A stretch of DNA of 64,000 nucleotides. It comes from UBA8438 sp963934795 (GTDB lineage: Bacteria; Acidobacteriota; Vicinamibacteria; Vicinamibacterales; UBA8438). Positions 9,059-17,626 of this stretch are shown here, in pieces. The notes under the pieces are model-generated. The model was not told where the DNA came from, made no database searches, and was given only the letters and a program-made list of their open reading frames with translations. The number at the start of each line of letters is the position of its first letter. Position 1 is the stretch's first letter. The stretch spans positions 1-64,000 of the forward strand of contig CAWWAF010000004.1 in assembly GCA_963934795.1 (NCBI GenBank). The letters are read 5' to 3'. A program made the translations under genes and the position numbers.

Positions 9059-10321
9059 TCACACCAGCGGGATGAAGGGGTCGATGACGACATGCAGTTG
9101 ATCGTGCGCGTGTCGCAACGCGCGCACCGCGTCAGCTGGTTCGTCGGCGCGCGTGAAGATGAAGCCGAGATAGCTCGCCCCCTCCGGCAATGATTCCAAT
9201 CGCTGATCCGGCTTCGCGGTTATGACCACATCCACGACCCCAGCCACGCCGCGTGCGGTCGACACGCCGTCCACCCGTCGATAGGTCCCGGCGCGAGGGA
9301 TAGGGATCATCATCACCGCGGATGCCCCGGAGACGAGACGATACTCTAGAATCGACTCGCCCACCACATGACGCAGGAGGAGTGTTTCGAGTGACGCGCT
9401 CGGGTCGCCGGGCCTGCGGAACGTCAACGCTCGCGCGCACAGCCCACCGATGGGGCGAGCGGCGATTTCGAGCACAAAGACCCCGCACTCGTTGACCCGA
9501 CACTCAGCGTGCACTGGCCCATGGTGTAGTCCGAGCACGACTGCCGCCTCCGTCACCGCTTCAATGATTCGGTGTTGTCGGGTGTCTGTCTCAGCCGACG
9601 GCGTCACGTAGATCGTCTCCTCGAAGAACGGCCCATCCAGGGGATCCGGCTTGTCGAAGAGAGCGAGCACCCGGAGCGCACCGTCTTCCATCACGCCCTC
9701 GAGTGCGTACTCGCGGCCTGGGATGAACGACTCCACCAACAGCAGTGTGTCCGACGGCTCGCGACGCTCGCGAATGTCGCCACGTGCCAGCAACCGTCTC
9801 ACTCGAGACACCGCCGCCTGTAGCTGCATCGGATCATCGGCGCGAATCACACCGCGGCTGCCAGACAGCGCGAGCGGCTTCACCACGCACGGGAATCGAA
9901 TCTCGTCGAGCAACCCGTCCAATTCCGTGTGACCCGGCAACTCGCAAAACGAGGGAGAGGGCAAACCGGCCGCCTTCAGCCGGTGACGCGTCTGGAGCTT
10001 CGACCCACAGACCCGAACAGCCGCTGGAGGGTGCCCCGCGACGCCAAGTCTGACGGCGGCCAACGCCGCCAACAGCGCGGGACGTTCCCCCACGCCCAAT
10101 ACCCCATCAATCGGCTGCCGCTGCGCCCGCGTCTCGACCGCGACCAAGGACCGGGCCTCATCGTGGAAACGAACCGGCACCGCGTCGTCTCGCCACGGGT
10201 CGTCGAGTTGGTCACAGCGGTCGGTGGCCAATACCAACTCGATGCCCAGGCCCTTAGCCGCCTCGCCGAACGCACGGGTTTGATACCCGGTCGTCGCCGC
10301 GATCAACAGCGCGCGAGGCAC
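9059..10321 (-). CDS. ATP-grasp ligase (L-amino acid ligase-like), partner of the radical SAM selenoprotein
   Basis: A 420-residue ATP-grasp enzyme. The nucleotide-binding lysine region is FPCVVKPLALSGSRGV (about residue 143). A second ATP loop reads LLLVESFIPGREYALEG. The metal-binding acidic stretch is HAECRVNECGVFVLEIAARPIGG (landmark near residue 270), followed by a C-terminal domain as in L-amino acid ligases and carnosine synthase-type enzymes. These join a carboxylate to an amine or thiol through an acyl-phosphate. The start is GTG at 10319-10321 with GAGGG about 6 nt upstream. It lies 55 nt downstream of the radical SAM gene, so they are probably one transcript. The substrate is not identifiable. 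Confidence 0.85.
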   Translation of the reverse strand: MPRALLIAATTGYQTRAFGEAAKGLGIELVLATDRCDQLDDPWRDDAVPVRFHDEARSLVAVETRAQRQPIDGVLGVGERPALLAALAAVRLGVAGHPPAAVRVCGSKLQTRHRLKAAGLPSPSFCELPGHTELDGLLDEIRFPCVVKPLALSGSRGVIRADDPMQLQAAVSRVRRLLARGDIRERREPSDTLLLVESFIPGREYALEGVMEDGALRVLALFDKPDPLDGPFFEETIYVTPSAETDTRQHRIIEAVTEAAVVLGLHHGPVHAECRVNECGVFVLEIAARPIGGLCARALTFRRPGDPSASLETLLLRHVVGESILEYRLVSGASAVMMIPIPRAGTYRRVDGVSTARGVAGVVDVVITAKPDQRLESLPEGASYLGFIFTRADEPADAVRALRHAHDQLHVVIDPFIPLV

Positions 10322-10338
10322 AGCTCACCCTCATCCGA

Positions 10339-10355
10339 GGCCCACGCCGTGGGCC
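10339..10355 (-). promoter_or_regulatory. Intercistronic hairpin between radical SAM and ATP-grasp genes
   Basis: GGCCCAC and GTGGGCC form a perfect 7-bp stem closed by a 3-nt loop in the 55-nt gap between the two genes, about 18 nt upstream of the GTG start. It could modulate expression of the second gene or be a leftover of the palindromic GC-rich context. There is no U-run. Confidence 0.35.
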
Positions 10356-10376
10356 AGTGCCTGAATTCCTGCGTGT

Positions 10377-11783
10377 TCACACCAGAGCCACCTGCTCGGG
10401 GGATGGCTCCGCTCAGCAGTACCACGGCTCGTTCAAGTACGGCACCGCCGCCCGGTCCAGTCGGCTGGAGATTCGGCGTGGAGGGGGTACCCCGAGGCGG
10501 CCCGCCGTCAACGCCAGCAGCTCGTCGAACAGCTCGGACCGCGATGCCGTGAGGCCGCGCCCCACCACCGCCGCCGCCTCTTGCTGCAATCGGTCGACGT
10601 CCGGGTCCGCATGCGTCCACGGGTACACCAGGAGCCGCTCGTCGAAAGACCCCAGTCTCGCATTCAGCGCGGGACCCTCGAGGTCGAGCAGACGCGAACC
10701 CTCTTGAATCAGCAGGCGGAGGGTCAACTGGATCGGCGCCACCTGCTCGACAAGCTGGAGCGCGTCGATCGTGCGCAACAACTCAAGATACCCGCTCGTC
10801 GTTGCCCACGGCGTGAAGGGAATAAACGTCGGTGCGAGCGGCAACCCAAGGTCTCTGCATTCCTCGACGACCGTCTCAAACTCGGCCCGGGTGTGTCCCT
10901 TGACCAATTTCGCGAGTACCGCATCATCGACCGACTCGACAGCCGTCACGACGAATTGACAGCCGGTGTCTCGCAAGAGCGTCAGATGGCGCCGGTGTGC
11001 CCGGAGATGCTCGACCTTGATGGTGACGTCATAGGTCAGACCAGGAAATCGCTCAGCCACGCTCTCCACGATGGAAACCGCATGGCCGATACCGTTGAAG
11101 AAGTCAGGGTCACCGAACGTGATATGGCGGGCCCCAGACTCGACCTGCGACCGAATGTCGGCGATTACGACGTCGCGGGGAATCGCTCGAAATCGACCGC
11201 CGTAGACCGGCACTATCGGGCAGTGCCGGCAAAGATGCTTGCACCCACGACTGGCTTCCGTGTAACCCACCAGTCGCCTGCCGGTCGGGGTCTGCAACGT
11301 CGCATAGCGCGCGAGTGGCGGCAAGCCGGCGCGCAGTGGCACGCGAAAATCCAAACGCGGCAACGGCCCCGAGCCGGCCTCGGACTCACGGCCACTCGCC
11401 ACATCCAGCAAGGCCTGCTCGAACTCGCCACCGAGCACGTCTTCGACACCCAGGTCACGCAGCATCCGCTCGTTGGGCAGTGCGTAGAGACCGTAGCAAC
11501 ACAAACGGGCCGCTGGCACGAGGGCGCGCACCCGCCGGATGACCGGGACCGCCAGACGCGTCGCCGTGTGCATAGGCAGATGAAACGCGACCAGATCGGC
11601 GTTGAACGCCTCCGGCTCAAATGGCTCGCGGGACAGATCGACCATCGTGACCCGGAAGCCGGCCTCCTGCAGCCACGCGGCGGGCGAGGCCAAGCCGAAG
11701 GGCTGGCGCCCCAGTTCGTAGGTCGCGACGAGCGTGACACGCTTGATTGCCTGCGACCGGGAAGCCGCGTGGGTCGCGCTCAC
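10377..11783 (-). CDS. B12-binding radical SAM selenoprotein (CUAEP-tail type)
   Basis: The product is 468 residues if TGA at 10413-10415 is read as selenocysteine (residue 457). Residues 14-130 form a cobalamin-binding-like Rossmann domain. The radical SAM cluster is C181-x3-C185-x2-C188 (CKHLCRHC), with a TIM-barrel region to about residue 400. The frame before the TGA ends NEPWYC. After it the frame continues Ala-Glu-Pro-Ser-Pro-Glu-Gln-Val-Ala-Leu-Val and stops at TGA 10377-10379. The result is a Cys-Sec-Ala-Glu-Pro tail, the hallmark I remember for NCBI's CUAEP/CCAEP-tail radical SAM (seleno)protein family. A SECIS-like hairpin follows the TGA. Start is GTG at 11781-11783, preceded by GGAG. 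Ordinary gene callers will end it at 10413. The substrate is unknown. Confidence 0.85.
10385..10409 (-). promoter_or_regulatory. Candidate bacterial SECIS element
   Basis: Directly 3' of the in-frame TGA (10413-10415), GAGCCA (10404-10409) pairs perfectly with TGGCTC (10385-10390). Inside it a single U is bulged, CC/GG pair, and the 8-nt apical loop CCCGAGCA carries a G at +16 from the UGA. A bulged U next to a G-containing loop about 16-37 nt after UGA is the known bacterial SelB-binding pattern. Assigned by eye; not scored with a SECIS model. Confidence 0.65.
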
Positions 11784-11903
11784 GATGTCTCCGCAGCAGG
11801 GGTCGCCACCGCCCCGGCCGCCAGGGTTGGCGTGGCGACTCTCACGATGACCAGACCGTGACTGTTGACCTGATAGGGGGGCGACCGTCGTCCGACATCG
11901 GTC

Positions 11904-13391
11904 TCAACGGACGTCACCGGCCAAGCGACGTACTGAGCCGCTCGCCAGCATCATGACGACCCCGCCGCCGATCACGATCAACCCGACGGCCCCGAACAGC
12001 TGCGGAACGGCCAGGCTCTCGATCAGGCCCGCCACCAACCCCGCCAACAAGTTACCGAGTGCGGCGGCCATGAACCAGATGCCCATCATCTGACCGACCA
12101 GCCGTTTCGGCGACAGCTTGGTGATACTGCTGAGGCCTACCGGGCTCAGGCACAGCTCTCCAACGGTATGAAAGAAGTACGTCACGACCAACCACATGGG
12201 GCTCACGCGAGTTCCGTCCGTCGCGAACGTAGCGCCCCAGGCCAGCACCAGGAATCCGAGTCCTAGCAGCAGCAAACCGTACGTGAATTTCGCCGAAATC
12301 GACGGGTTCTTCGAACCAAGTCGTACCCACAGCGATCCGACGACCGGCGCCAGCAGGATGATGAAAAGCGGATTGACCGACTGCAGCCAGGTCGTCGGGA
12401 CCTCAAATCCCAACACGCTCCGGTCTGTCAGTCGATCCGCGAACAGATTCATCGACGATCCCGCCTGCTCGAACCCAGACCAGAACACGGCGGCCGCAAC
12501 GAAGAGCACGGGGATCACCGCGACCCGCCCACGCTCCTCTAGGGTCAATCGACCGAACATGAAAATGTAGACGAAGTACACCACGACGAGGCCCGCAATG
12601 ATGGCGCCCGTAGCCTGCGCCACGTCGAGAATCGAGAAGGCCCACATGCCAGCGGTTTGCAGCCAGGTCGTGGCCAGAACCAGTGCGACGACCAGGCCGA
12701 GCCCCCACCAGAAACTGCGCAGAGCCCGCCCGCGGTCACCGCTGTCCCGGTTCCGCAGCAGGCCGGCGTCTCCCATGTGCCGCCATCCCCACACATACTG
12801 CACAACCCCCAAGATCATCCCGAAACCGGCGGCGCTAAACCCGAGATGCCAATTGACGCGCTCCCCGAGCGTTCCGCAGACCAGCGGACCGGCCAGTCCA
12901 CCGACGTTGATGCCCATATAGAAGATGGAAAAGCCGGCGTCTCGTCGCGCACCACCCTCGGGATAGAGGTCGGCCACGATCGCGCTCACGTTCGGCTTGA
13001 GCAGACCGGTGCCAAGCACGATCAGCACCAGGCCCAGATAGAACGCGGACAGCGTAGGAATCGCGAGGGTCAAGTGACCCACGGCAATGATGACCCCGCC
13101 GATGAGCACGGCCTGACGCTGGCCGGTCAACCGATCGGCGATCCACCCTCCCGGCAGTGCGACCGCATACACGGCAAAGGTATACAGCCCGTAGATCGCC
13201 GTCGCGGTGACGTCGGTCATACCCAAACCGCCGTTCGCCACCAGATCGGTCATGAACAGCACGAGCAGGGCCCGCATGCCGTAGTAGCTGAACCGTTCCC
13301 ACATCTCCGTGAAGAACAGCGTCGACAGACCGCGCGGATGCCCAGACAACGAAACCGCGTCAGACCCGGCATCATCGGGTGCGTGTGACAT
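11904..13391 (-). CDS. POT/PTR2-family proton-dependent di-/tripeptide transporter
   Basis: A 495-residue membrane protein with about 14 helices. The N-terminal FFTEMWERFSYYG segment is the POT signature ExxERFxYYG, in which the Glu and Arg couple proton and peptide movement. A GGxxADR motif (GGWIADRLTG) follows TM2. The frame is open upstream to 13925 on this strand, but that part is the shadow of the LigD-like gene. The ATG at 13389-13391 starts 27 nt from the divergent neighbour. It precedes the radical SAM gene on the same strand by 120 nt, so a shared transcript is possible but not shown. Confidence 0.93.
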   Translation of the reverse strand: MSHAPDDAGSDAVSLSGHPRGLSTLFFTEMWERFSYYGMRALLVLFMTDLVANGGLGMTDVTATAIYGLYTFAVYAVALPGGWIADRLTGQRQAVLIGGVIIAVGHLTLAIPTLSAFYLGLVLIVLGTGLLKPNVSAIVADLYPEGGARRDAGFSIFYMGINVGGLAGPLVCGTLGERVNWHLGFSAAGFGMILGVVQYVWGWRHMGDAGLLRNRDSGDRGRALRSFWWGLGLVVALVLATTWLQTAGMWAFSILDVAQATGAIIAGLVVVYFVYIFMFGRLTLEERGRVAVIPVLFVAAAVFWSGFEQAGSSMNLFADRLTDRSVLGFEVPTTWLQSVNPLFIILLAPVVGSLWVRLGSKNPSISAKFTYGLLLLGLGFLVLAWGATFATDGTRVSPMWLVVTYFFHTVGELCLSPVGLSSITKLSPKRLVGQMMGIWFMAAALGNLLAGLVAGLIESLAVPQLFGAVGLIVIGGGVVMMLASGSVRRLAGDVR

Positions 13392-13418
13392 GGCAGACAG
13401 CTTACACTCAAAGAACGC

Positions 13419-14180
13419 ATGCCTCTTGACGACTATCGTCGCAAGCGCGACTTCGCGAAGACTCCAGAGCCCTCCGGCGATCGCACGCGACGCGCGCGGA
13501 AAACCGGCACGCCGAAGCCCCTCTACTTCTGCGTCCAAAAACACCTCGCGAGCCGGCTGCACTACGACCTGCGTCTCGAACACGACGGGGTGCTGCTGTC
13601 CTGGGCGGTCCCGAAAGGGCCGTCGCTCGACCCACGCGACAAGCACATGGCGGTACGGACCGAGGACCACCCGTACGATTACGGCGAGTTTGAGGGGGGC
13701 ATTTCGGAGGGCTACGGAGCAGGTGTGGTCATGCTGTGGGACTACGGCACCTGGCAGCCCGAGGTGCAGGACATCGACGCCGCGCTCGACACGGGCGACC
13801 TCGAGTTCACGCTCGACGGCTACAAGCTCAAGGGCTCGTGGGTCCTGGTCCGCACGCGGGACCGGCCCGGCACCGCCGCGTCCCAGAAAGGGCGCAGCTG
13901 GCTGCTGATCAAGCATAGAGACCACTGGTCCGGTCCGCTTGACATCACCACGTTCGCGCCCCTCTCGGTCAAGAGTGAGGCCGACTTCGACGATATCCTT
14001 GCCGCCGAACTGCTGGACACATGGGTCACGGGGAGGCCGGGCACCGGCGGCGTTCCCAACAAGAAGTTGCGTGACGTCGTGGCCAAAGCCGCCGCGAAAA
14101 TAGCGGACCGCGAGAACGCATCCGAATCACTGGCGCCACGCGCGGCACGTGCAAAAAAACGGAAATCGATCCGCGGCTAG
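13419..14180 (+). CDS. LigD-type 3'-phosphoesterase domain protein
   Basis: A 253-residue stand-alone PE domain (the N-terminal domain of LigD). This is a Mn-dependent phosphoesterase that trims 3' ends during non-homologous end joining. The core reads FCVQKHLASRLHYDLRLEHDG, with the metal-binding His and Asp/Arg residues, then SWAVPKGPSLDP and AVRTEDHP. A basic tail (KKRKS) could bind DNA. Ligase and polymerase domains are absent here; Ku and a separate ligase would have to be elsewhere. It is divergent from the POT gene and convergent with the YvcK-like gene. Confidence 0.9.
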   Translation: MPLDDYRRKRDFAKTPEPSGDRTRRARKTGTPKPLYFCVQKHLASRLHYDLRLEHDGVLLSWAVPKGPSLDPRDKHMAVRTEDHPYDYGEFEGGISEGYGAGVVMLWDYGTWQPEVQDIDAALDTGDLEFTLDGYKLKGSWVLVRTRDRPGTAASQKGRSWLLIKHRDHWSGPLDITTFAPLSVKSEADFDDILAAELLDTWVTGRPGTGGVPNKKLRDVVAKAAAKIADRENASESLAPRAARAKKRKSIRG

Positions 14181-14216
14181 GGCGCGCCGCCGCCACGCAC
14201 CGCGGCAACGTGTCGG

Positions 14217-15182
14217 TTACGCCAACAACCGTTGGGCCAGCACGCTCCACACCGCATACGCCAGTCGACGTCGGGCGTGTCGGGCGAAGCCGCGTGGCCA
14301 GAACTCACCGCTGATGACCTCACATCCGTCGGGCACATTGCCGAGGGGTAGTGGCTCCTTGTGCTCCTTCGCGTAACTCGCCAGTGCATCCTGCCCCGGC
14401 TGACCGGTGTTGACGATGACCACGTCCACCCGGCGGCCGATGGCCTCGCTGATCCGCAAGACGGCGGTGGCGGCGGTAAATCCCTGCATCCCTCGTCCCT
14501 CGGTCAGCAGGTTGGTCACCAGGATAATGGGACCGTTCACGGCGGCCACGGCCTCGCGTACCCCGGTGGGAAGAAAGATAGGCACGAGACTGGTGTAGAA
14601 GCTCCCCGGCCCGATGACGAGCGCGTCGAACGTCGGGATCGCCTCGGCTGCGGCAGGGTGAATACTCACCTCCGGTTCCAGCCAGATGCGACTGACCCGG
14701 CGCCCCTGGCTCTGCTCCTGGTCCACCTCCACCTCTCCGCGAGTGGTCGAGCCATCTTCGTAAGCGGCGCAGACAGTGGCCTGTTCGACACTGATCGGCC
14801 ACACTCGCCCGACACAATCCAGCAGCGTACGGAGTCCGTCGACAGCGGCGAGAAAATCGCCGCTGTACTGCTCCATCATCGACAACAGCAGGTTGCCGCC
14901 AGTGTGGCCACCGAGCTTGTCGTGCTCGAAGCCTGAGAGGCGAGTCAGCAGGATGCGGCGGGCCTCCGCTTCGTTGCGCGCGAGAGCCAGGGCGCACCTG
15001 AGCACGTCGCCTGGGGGCAACACACCGAGTTGGTCGCGTAGCGCGCCAGAACTTCCGCCGCTGTCGAACATGGTGACGACGGCGTGCACCCGAAGCCACG
15101 GATTGTCCTTGAGCCCGCCAATGAGACTGGGCAACCCGGTGCCGCCGCCAAAACATCCGACGTTCAACTCCCGCAAGCGCAT
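14217..15182 (-). CDS. YvcK/CofD-like protein (gluconeogenesis factor family)
   Basis: A 321-residue protein of the CofD/YvcK fold. The N-terminal nucleotide-binding loop is GCFGGGTGLPSLIGGLK. Then come TMFDSGGSSGALRDQLGVLPPGDVLRC and a central GPGSFYTSLVPIFLP, all typical of YvcK, a UDP-sugar-binding regulator needed for cell-wall synthesis on gluconeogenic carbon in Bacillus. I started at the ATG 15180-15182 because the domain begins there; the frame is open to 15290. CofD itself is unlikely without F420 genes nearby. There is no RapZ/HPr partner here. Confidence 0.85.
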   Translation of the reverse strand: MRLRELNVGCFGGGTGLPSLIGGLKDNPWLRVHAVVTMFDSGGSSGALRDQLGVLPPGDVLRCALALARNEAEARRILLTRLSGFEHDKLGGHTGGNLLLSMMEQYSGDFLAAVDGLRTLLDCVGRVWPISVEQATVCAAYEDGSTTRGEVEVDQEQSQGRRVSRIWLEPEVSIHPAAAEAIPTFDALVIGPGSFYTSLVPIFLPTGVREAVAAVNGPIILVTNLLTEGRGMQGFTAATAVLRISEAIGRRVDVVIVNTGQPGQDALASYAKEHKEPLPLGNVPDGCEVISGEFWPRGFARHARRRLAYAVWSVLAQRLLA

Positions 15183-15301
15183 CCGGGCATTGTCTCGGAT
15201 TTCGCCGACACTAATCCAGCCTGACGGCGATGATGACCGCCCGGAGGTCCACGGATCATCACGTTCCAGATAAGATGCGCAGACGCGCACGCCCCAGCCT
15301 C

Positions 15302-15787
15302 ATGCCCCTCATCGATATCCTGTTACCCGAGTACGACCGCGAGATCGGAGTCACCCGCGCGATGATGGCCACGGTCCCGGAGGCGGAGCTGACCTGGCGT
15401 CCTGAAACACAGGCGCGCACGCTTGGGGAACTCCTCGCACATCTGGCCGACATTCCTGCCTGGACGGCCGTGGTCATGACCTCCGATCGCCACGACCTGG
15501 CGGGGACCGACGCAGAACCGGCGTCTACGGGCGGGATGACCGACCTCCTCTCTCGATTCGATACGCACGCGGCCGCCGGGCGCGCCGCACTGGCGGGTCG
15601 GCTCGACCCGGATCTCACGGCTGATTGGCTGCTGGAGCGGGACGGCGGGCTGGTCTTCGCACTCCCCCGTATTTCCGTGTTCCGAGTGCTCGTCTTGAAT
15701 CACTTGATTCATCATCGGGGTCAGCTGAGCGTCTACCTGCGCATGCGGGGCGTCTCGCTGCCCGCCATCTACGGACCCGTGCGGTAA
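15302..15787 (+). CDS. DinB-family putative metal-dependent protein
   Basis: A 161-residue four-helix DinB-like protein. Histidines placed as in the family's metal site are visible (LLAHLADIP near residue 45; NHLIHHRGQLSVYLRM near the C-terminus). DinB-like proteins include thiol transferases for bacillithiol or mycothiol, but most are uncharacterised. The ATG at 15302 starts just before the first helix; earlier in-frame ATGs at 15230 and 15275 give a basic tail of doubtful reality. A bacillithiol link would fit the YpdA gene at 39.2 kb, but this is inference. Confidence 0.8.
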   Translation: MPLIDILLPEYDREIGVTRAMMATVPEAELTWRPETQARTLGELLAHLADIPAWTAVVMTSDRHDLAGTDAEPASTGGMTDLLSRFDTHAAAGRAALAGRLDPDLTADWLLERDGGLVFALPRISVFRVLVLNHLIHHRGQLSVYLRMRGVSLPAIYGPVR

Positions 15788-15857
15788 ACTCTTTCGACGA
15801 CGCGGGCGGTCACGCTCCGCTTGTGGATCGCCCCCACTACCTTCTTTCGGACATCTC

Positions 15858-16901
15858 GTGAGCATTTCCGACTACACGCCTCACCCACGCCTACGACATG
15901 GCCATTGGATGACCCTCTTTACGTGGGGACGCCAACGCCACTTTACGCAGTTGCCGCCGCCCGTCCCACGCTACTTCGATGTGGCGTCGGATGCCCGTGT
16001 GCTCGCCCATTGCTACTGGCAGGCACAGCCGCGAGCACACGGAACCCTGATCGGTCTCCACGGGCTCGAGGGGTCGAGTCAGGCACACTACATGAAGGGC
16101 ATGGCCGACAAGGCGTATCGCGCCGGATTCAACGCGGTCATGCTCAACCAGCGCAATTGTGGTGGAACGGAAGCCCTGTCGGCTGGGCTGTATCACTCTG
16201 GACTGTCAGACGACCCGCGTGCGGTCATTGCGGAGTTGATCCAGCTTGACCGGCTCCCCGCGATCAGCGTCGCCGGGTATTCCCTGGGCGGGAATGTCGC
16301 GCTCCGGCTGGCAGGCGACTACGGCGCGGACACGCCGCCTGAGGTACGGGCCATCGTGGCGATCTCACCCACGATGGATCTGGGCCTGTGCGTCGAGGCG
16401 CTCGAACGCCGATCCAATCTCATCTACGAATGGAATTTCGTGCGCAACCTCAAGGCGCGGATGCGACGAAAAGATCAGGCGTGGCCCGGTCGTTTCGACC
16501 TGGGCCCGCTCGACACCGTGCGGACCGTGCGGGAATTCGACGAGCGGTTCACGGCGCCACACCACGGCTTCCAGGACGCCGACGACTACTACTATCGCGC
16601 GAGCAGCCTCCGAGTCATCGACCGGGTGCAGATTCCGACTCTGATCGTCAGCGCCGAGGACGACCCCTTCGTGCCGCCGGAGCAATTCGACGACCCAAGT
16701 GTGGCAGTCAACCCGCACGTGACCGTCCAGGTCACACGTTATGGGGGACACTGCGGCTACTACGAGGGGGCCGCCGCCGGTTTCGACGGCTATTGGGCCG
16801 AACGGCGGATCGTCGCGTTCGCGCGGGAACACGGGACCCCGCTGGCCAACGCCCCAGTCATGCCCTCAGCGGACCGACAGCGGGAGTGTATCCAGCAGTA
16901 G
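15858..16901 (+). CDS. YheT-like alpha/beta hydrolase
   Basis: A 347-residue alpha/beta hydrolase of the YheT/ABHD1 type. The nucleophile elbow is GYSLGG (Ser142), the acid is in SAEDDPF (Asp268 or 269), and the base is in GGHCGY (His298). The oxyanion strand is LIGLHGLEGSS. The hydrolase is cytosolic and its substrate is unknown, presumably an ester. The start is GTG at 15858. Its 3' end overlaps, in the convergent sense, the restored end of the DUF72 gene by about 36 nt. Confidence 0.9.
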   Translation: MSISDYTPHPRLRHGHWMTLFTWGRQRHFTQLPPPVPRYFDVASDARVLAHCYWQAQPRAHGTLIGLHGLEGSSQAHYMKGMADKAYRAGFNAVMLNQRNCGGTEALSAGLYHSGLSDDPRAVIAELIQLDRLPAISVAGYSLGGNVALRLAGDYGADTPPEVRAIVAISPTMDLGLCVEALERRSNLIYEWNFVRNLKARMRRKDQAWPGRFDLGPLDTVRTVREFDERFTAPHHGFQDADDYYYRASSLRVIDRVQIPTLIVSAEDDPFVPPEQFDDPSVAVNPHVTVQVTRYGGHCGYYEGAAAGFDGYWAERRIVAFAREHGTPLANAPVMPSADRQRECIQQ

Positions 16902-17626
16902 TCGCGCAAAGTCTGGCCCCTTCCCTCGTCTTCATGCTTGAAGTACACGAAGACCTCGTCGCAACTCGCGCACGCGGTCGCAATGGTGTCCGCCCACCGG
17001 GCGATATCGTCACGCTCGTAGCCTTGGTCGCGCAGCCGGAAGTAGCCGTACGGGGCAGTCGCCTCGACGGGCGTGGTCAAGCGCTCGCTGTCCGCAACGC
17101 AGAGCGCCAGCCGGCGGGCTCGAAGCCTGTCGAACACGTCCGGGTCATGCCAGGAATCGTGACGGAACTCGAACGCGGCGCGGACGCCCGGTGGCAGCAT
17201 GTCCAAAAATCCGTCGAGCACCGCCAGGTCTTTCTTGAAAGACGGTGGCAGCTGAAACAACAACACGCCCAGTTTTGGCCCCAACGTCTGGGCTGCGTCA
17301 CAAAACGCCGTGACCGTCTCCTCGCACCTTCGCAACCGGGCCAGATGCGTGATGCGTCTCGGTGCTTTGAGCGTGAAACGGAAGTGGTCAGGCGTGACCT
17401 CCGACCAGCCGGCCAGCAGACGGTCCGTCGGCATGCGATAAAAGGTGTAGTTGATCTCGACGGTGGACAGCCGTTCCGCGTAGAACGGGAGCATCTTCTT
17501 GGCGGGCAGCTTCTCCGGATAGAAACTCCCCTTCCATTCGGCGTAGTTGTAGCCGGAGGTCCCGACCAAGATGCGAGAGGCAGCGGCTCCGCTGTCCGCT
17601 CCCGCCGGAAGGGGTGATGACGACAT
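16790..17626 (-). CDS. DUF72 protein with a C-terminal frameshift
   Basis: A DUF72 TIM-barrel-like protein: ILVGTSGYNYAEWKGSFYP at the start, then EINYTFYRMP and FRFTLKAPRRITH are diagnostic. As it stands it runs 278 residues to a TGA at 16790. After EVFVYFKHEDEG the reading stops looking like the family. One base earlier the other frame gives GKGPDFARLLLDTLPLSVR and a stop at 16866-16868, the usual kind of DUF72 ending. A single missing base in the G-run near 16920-16927 (minus strand) explains this. The intact gene would be 16866-17626. Start ATG 17624-17626 shares the CATG with the divergent gene. Confidence 0.85.
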   Translation of the reverse strand: MSSSPLPAGADSGAAASRILVGTSGYNYAEWKGSFYPEKLPAKKMLPFYAERLSTVEINYTFYRMPTDRLLAGWSEVTPDHFRFTLKAPRRITHLARLRRCEETVTAFCDAAQTLGPKLGVLLFQLPPSFKKDLAVLDGFLDMLPPGVRAAFEFRHDSWHDPDVFDRLRARRLALCVADSERLTTPVEATAPYGYFRLRDQGYERDDIARWADTIATACASCDEVFVYFKHEDEGRGQTLRDYCWIHSRCRSAEGMTGALASGVPCSRANATIRRSAQ

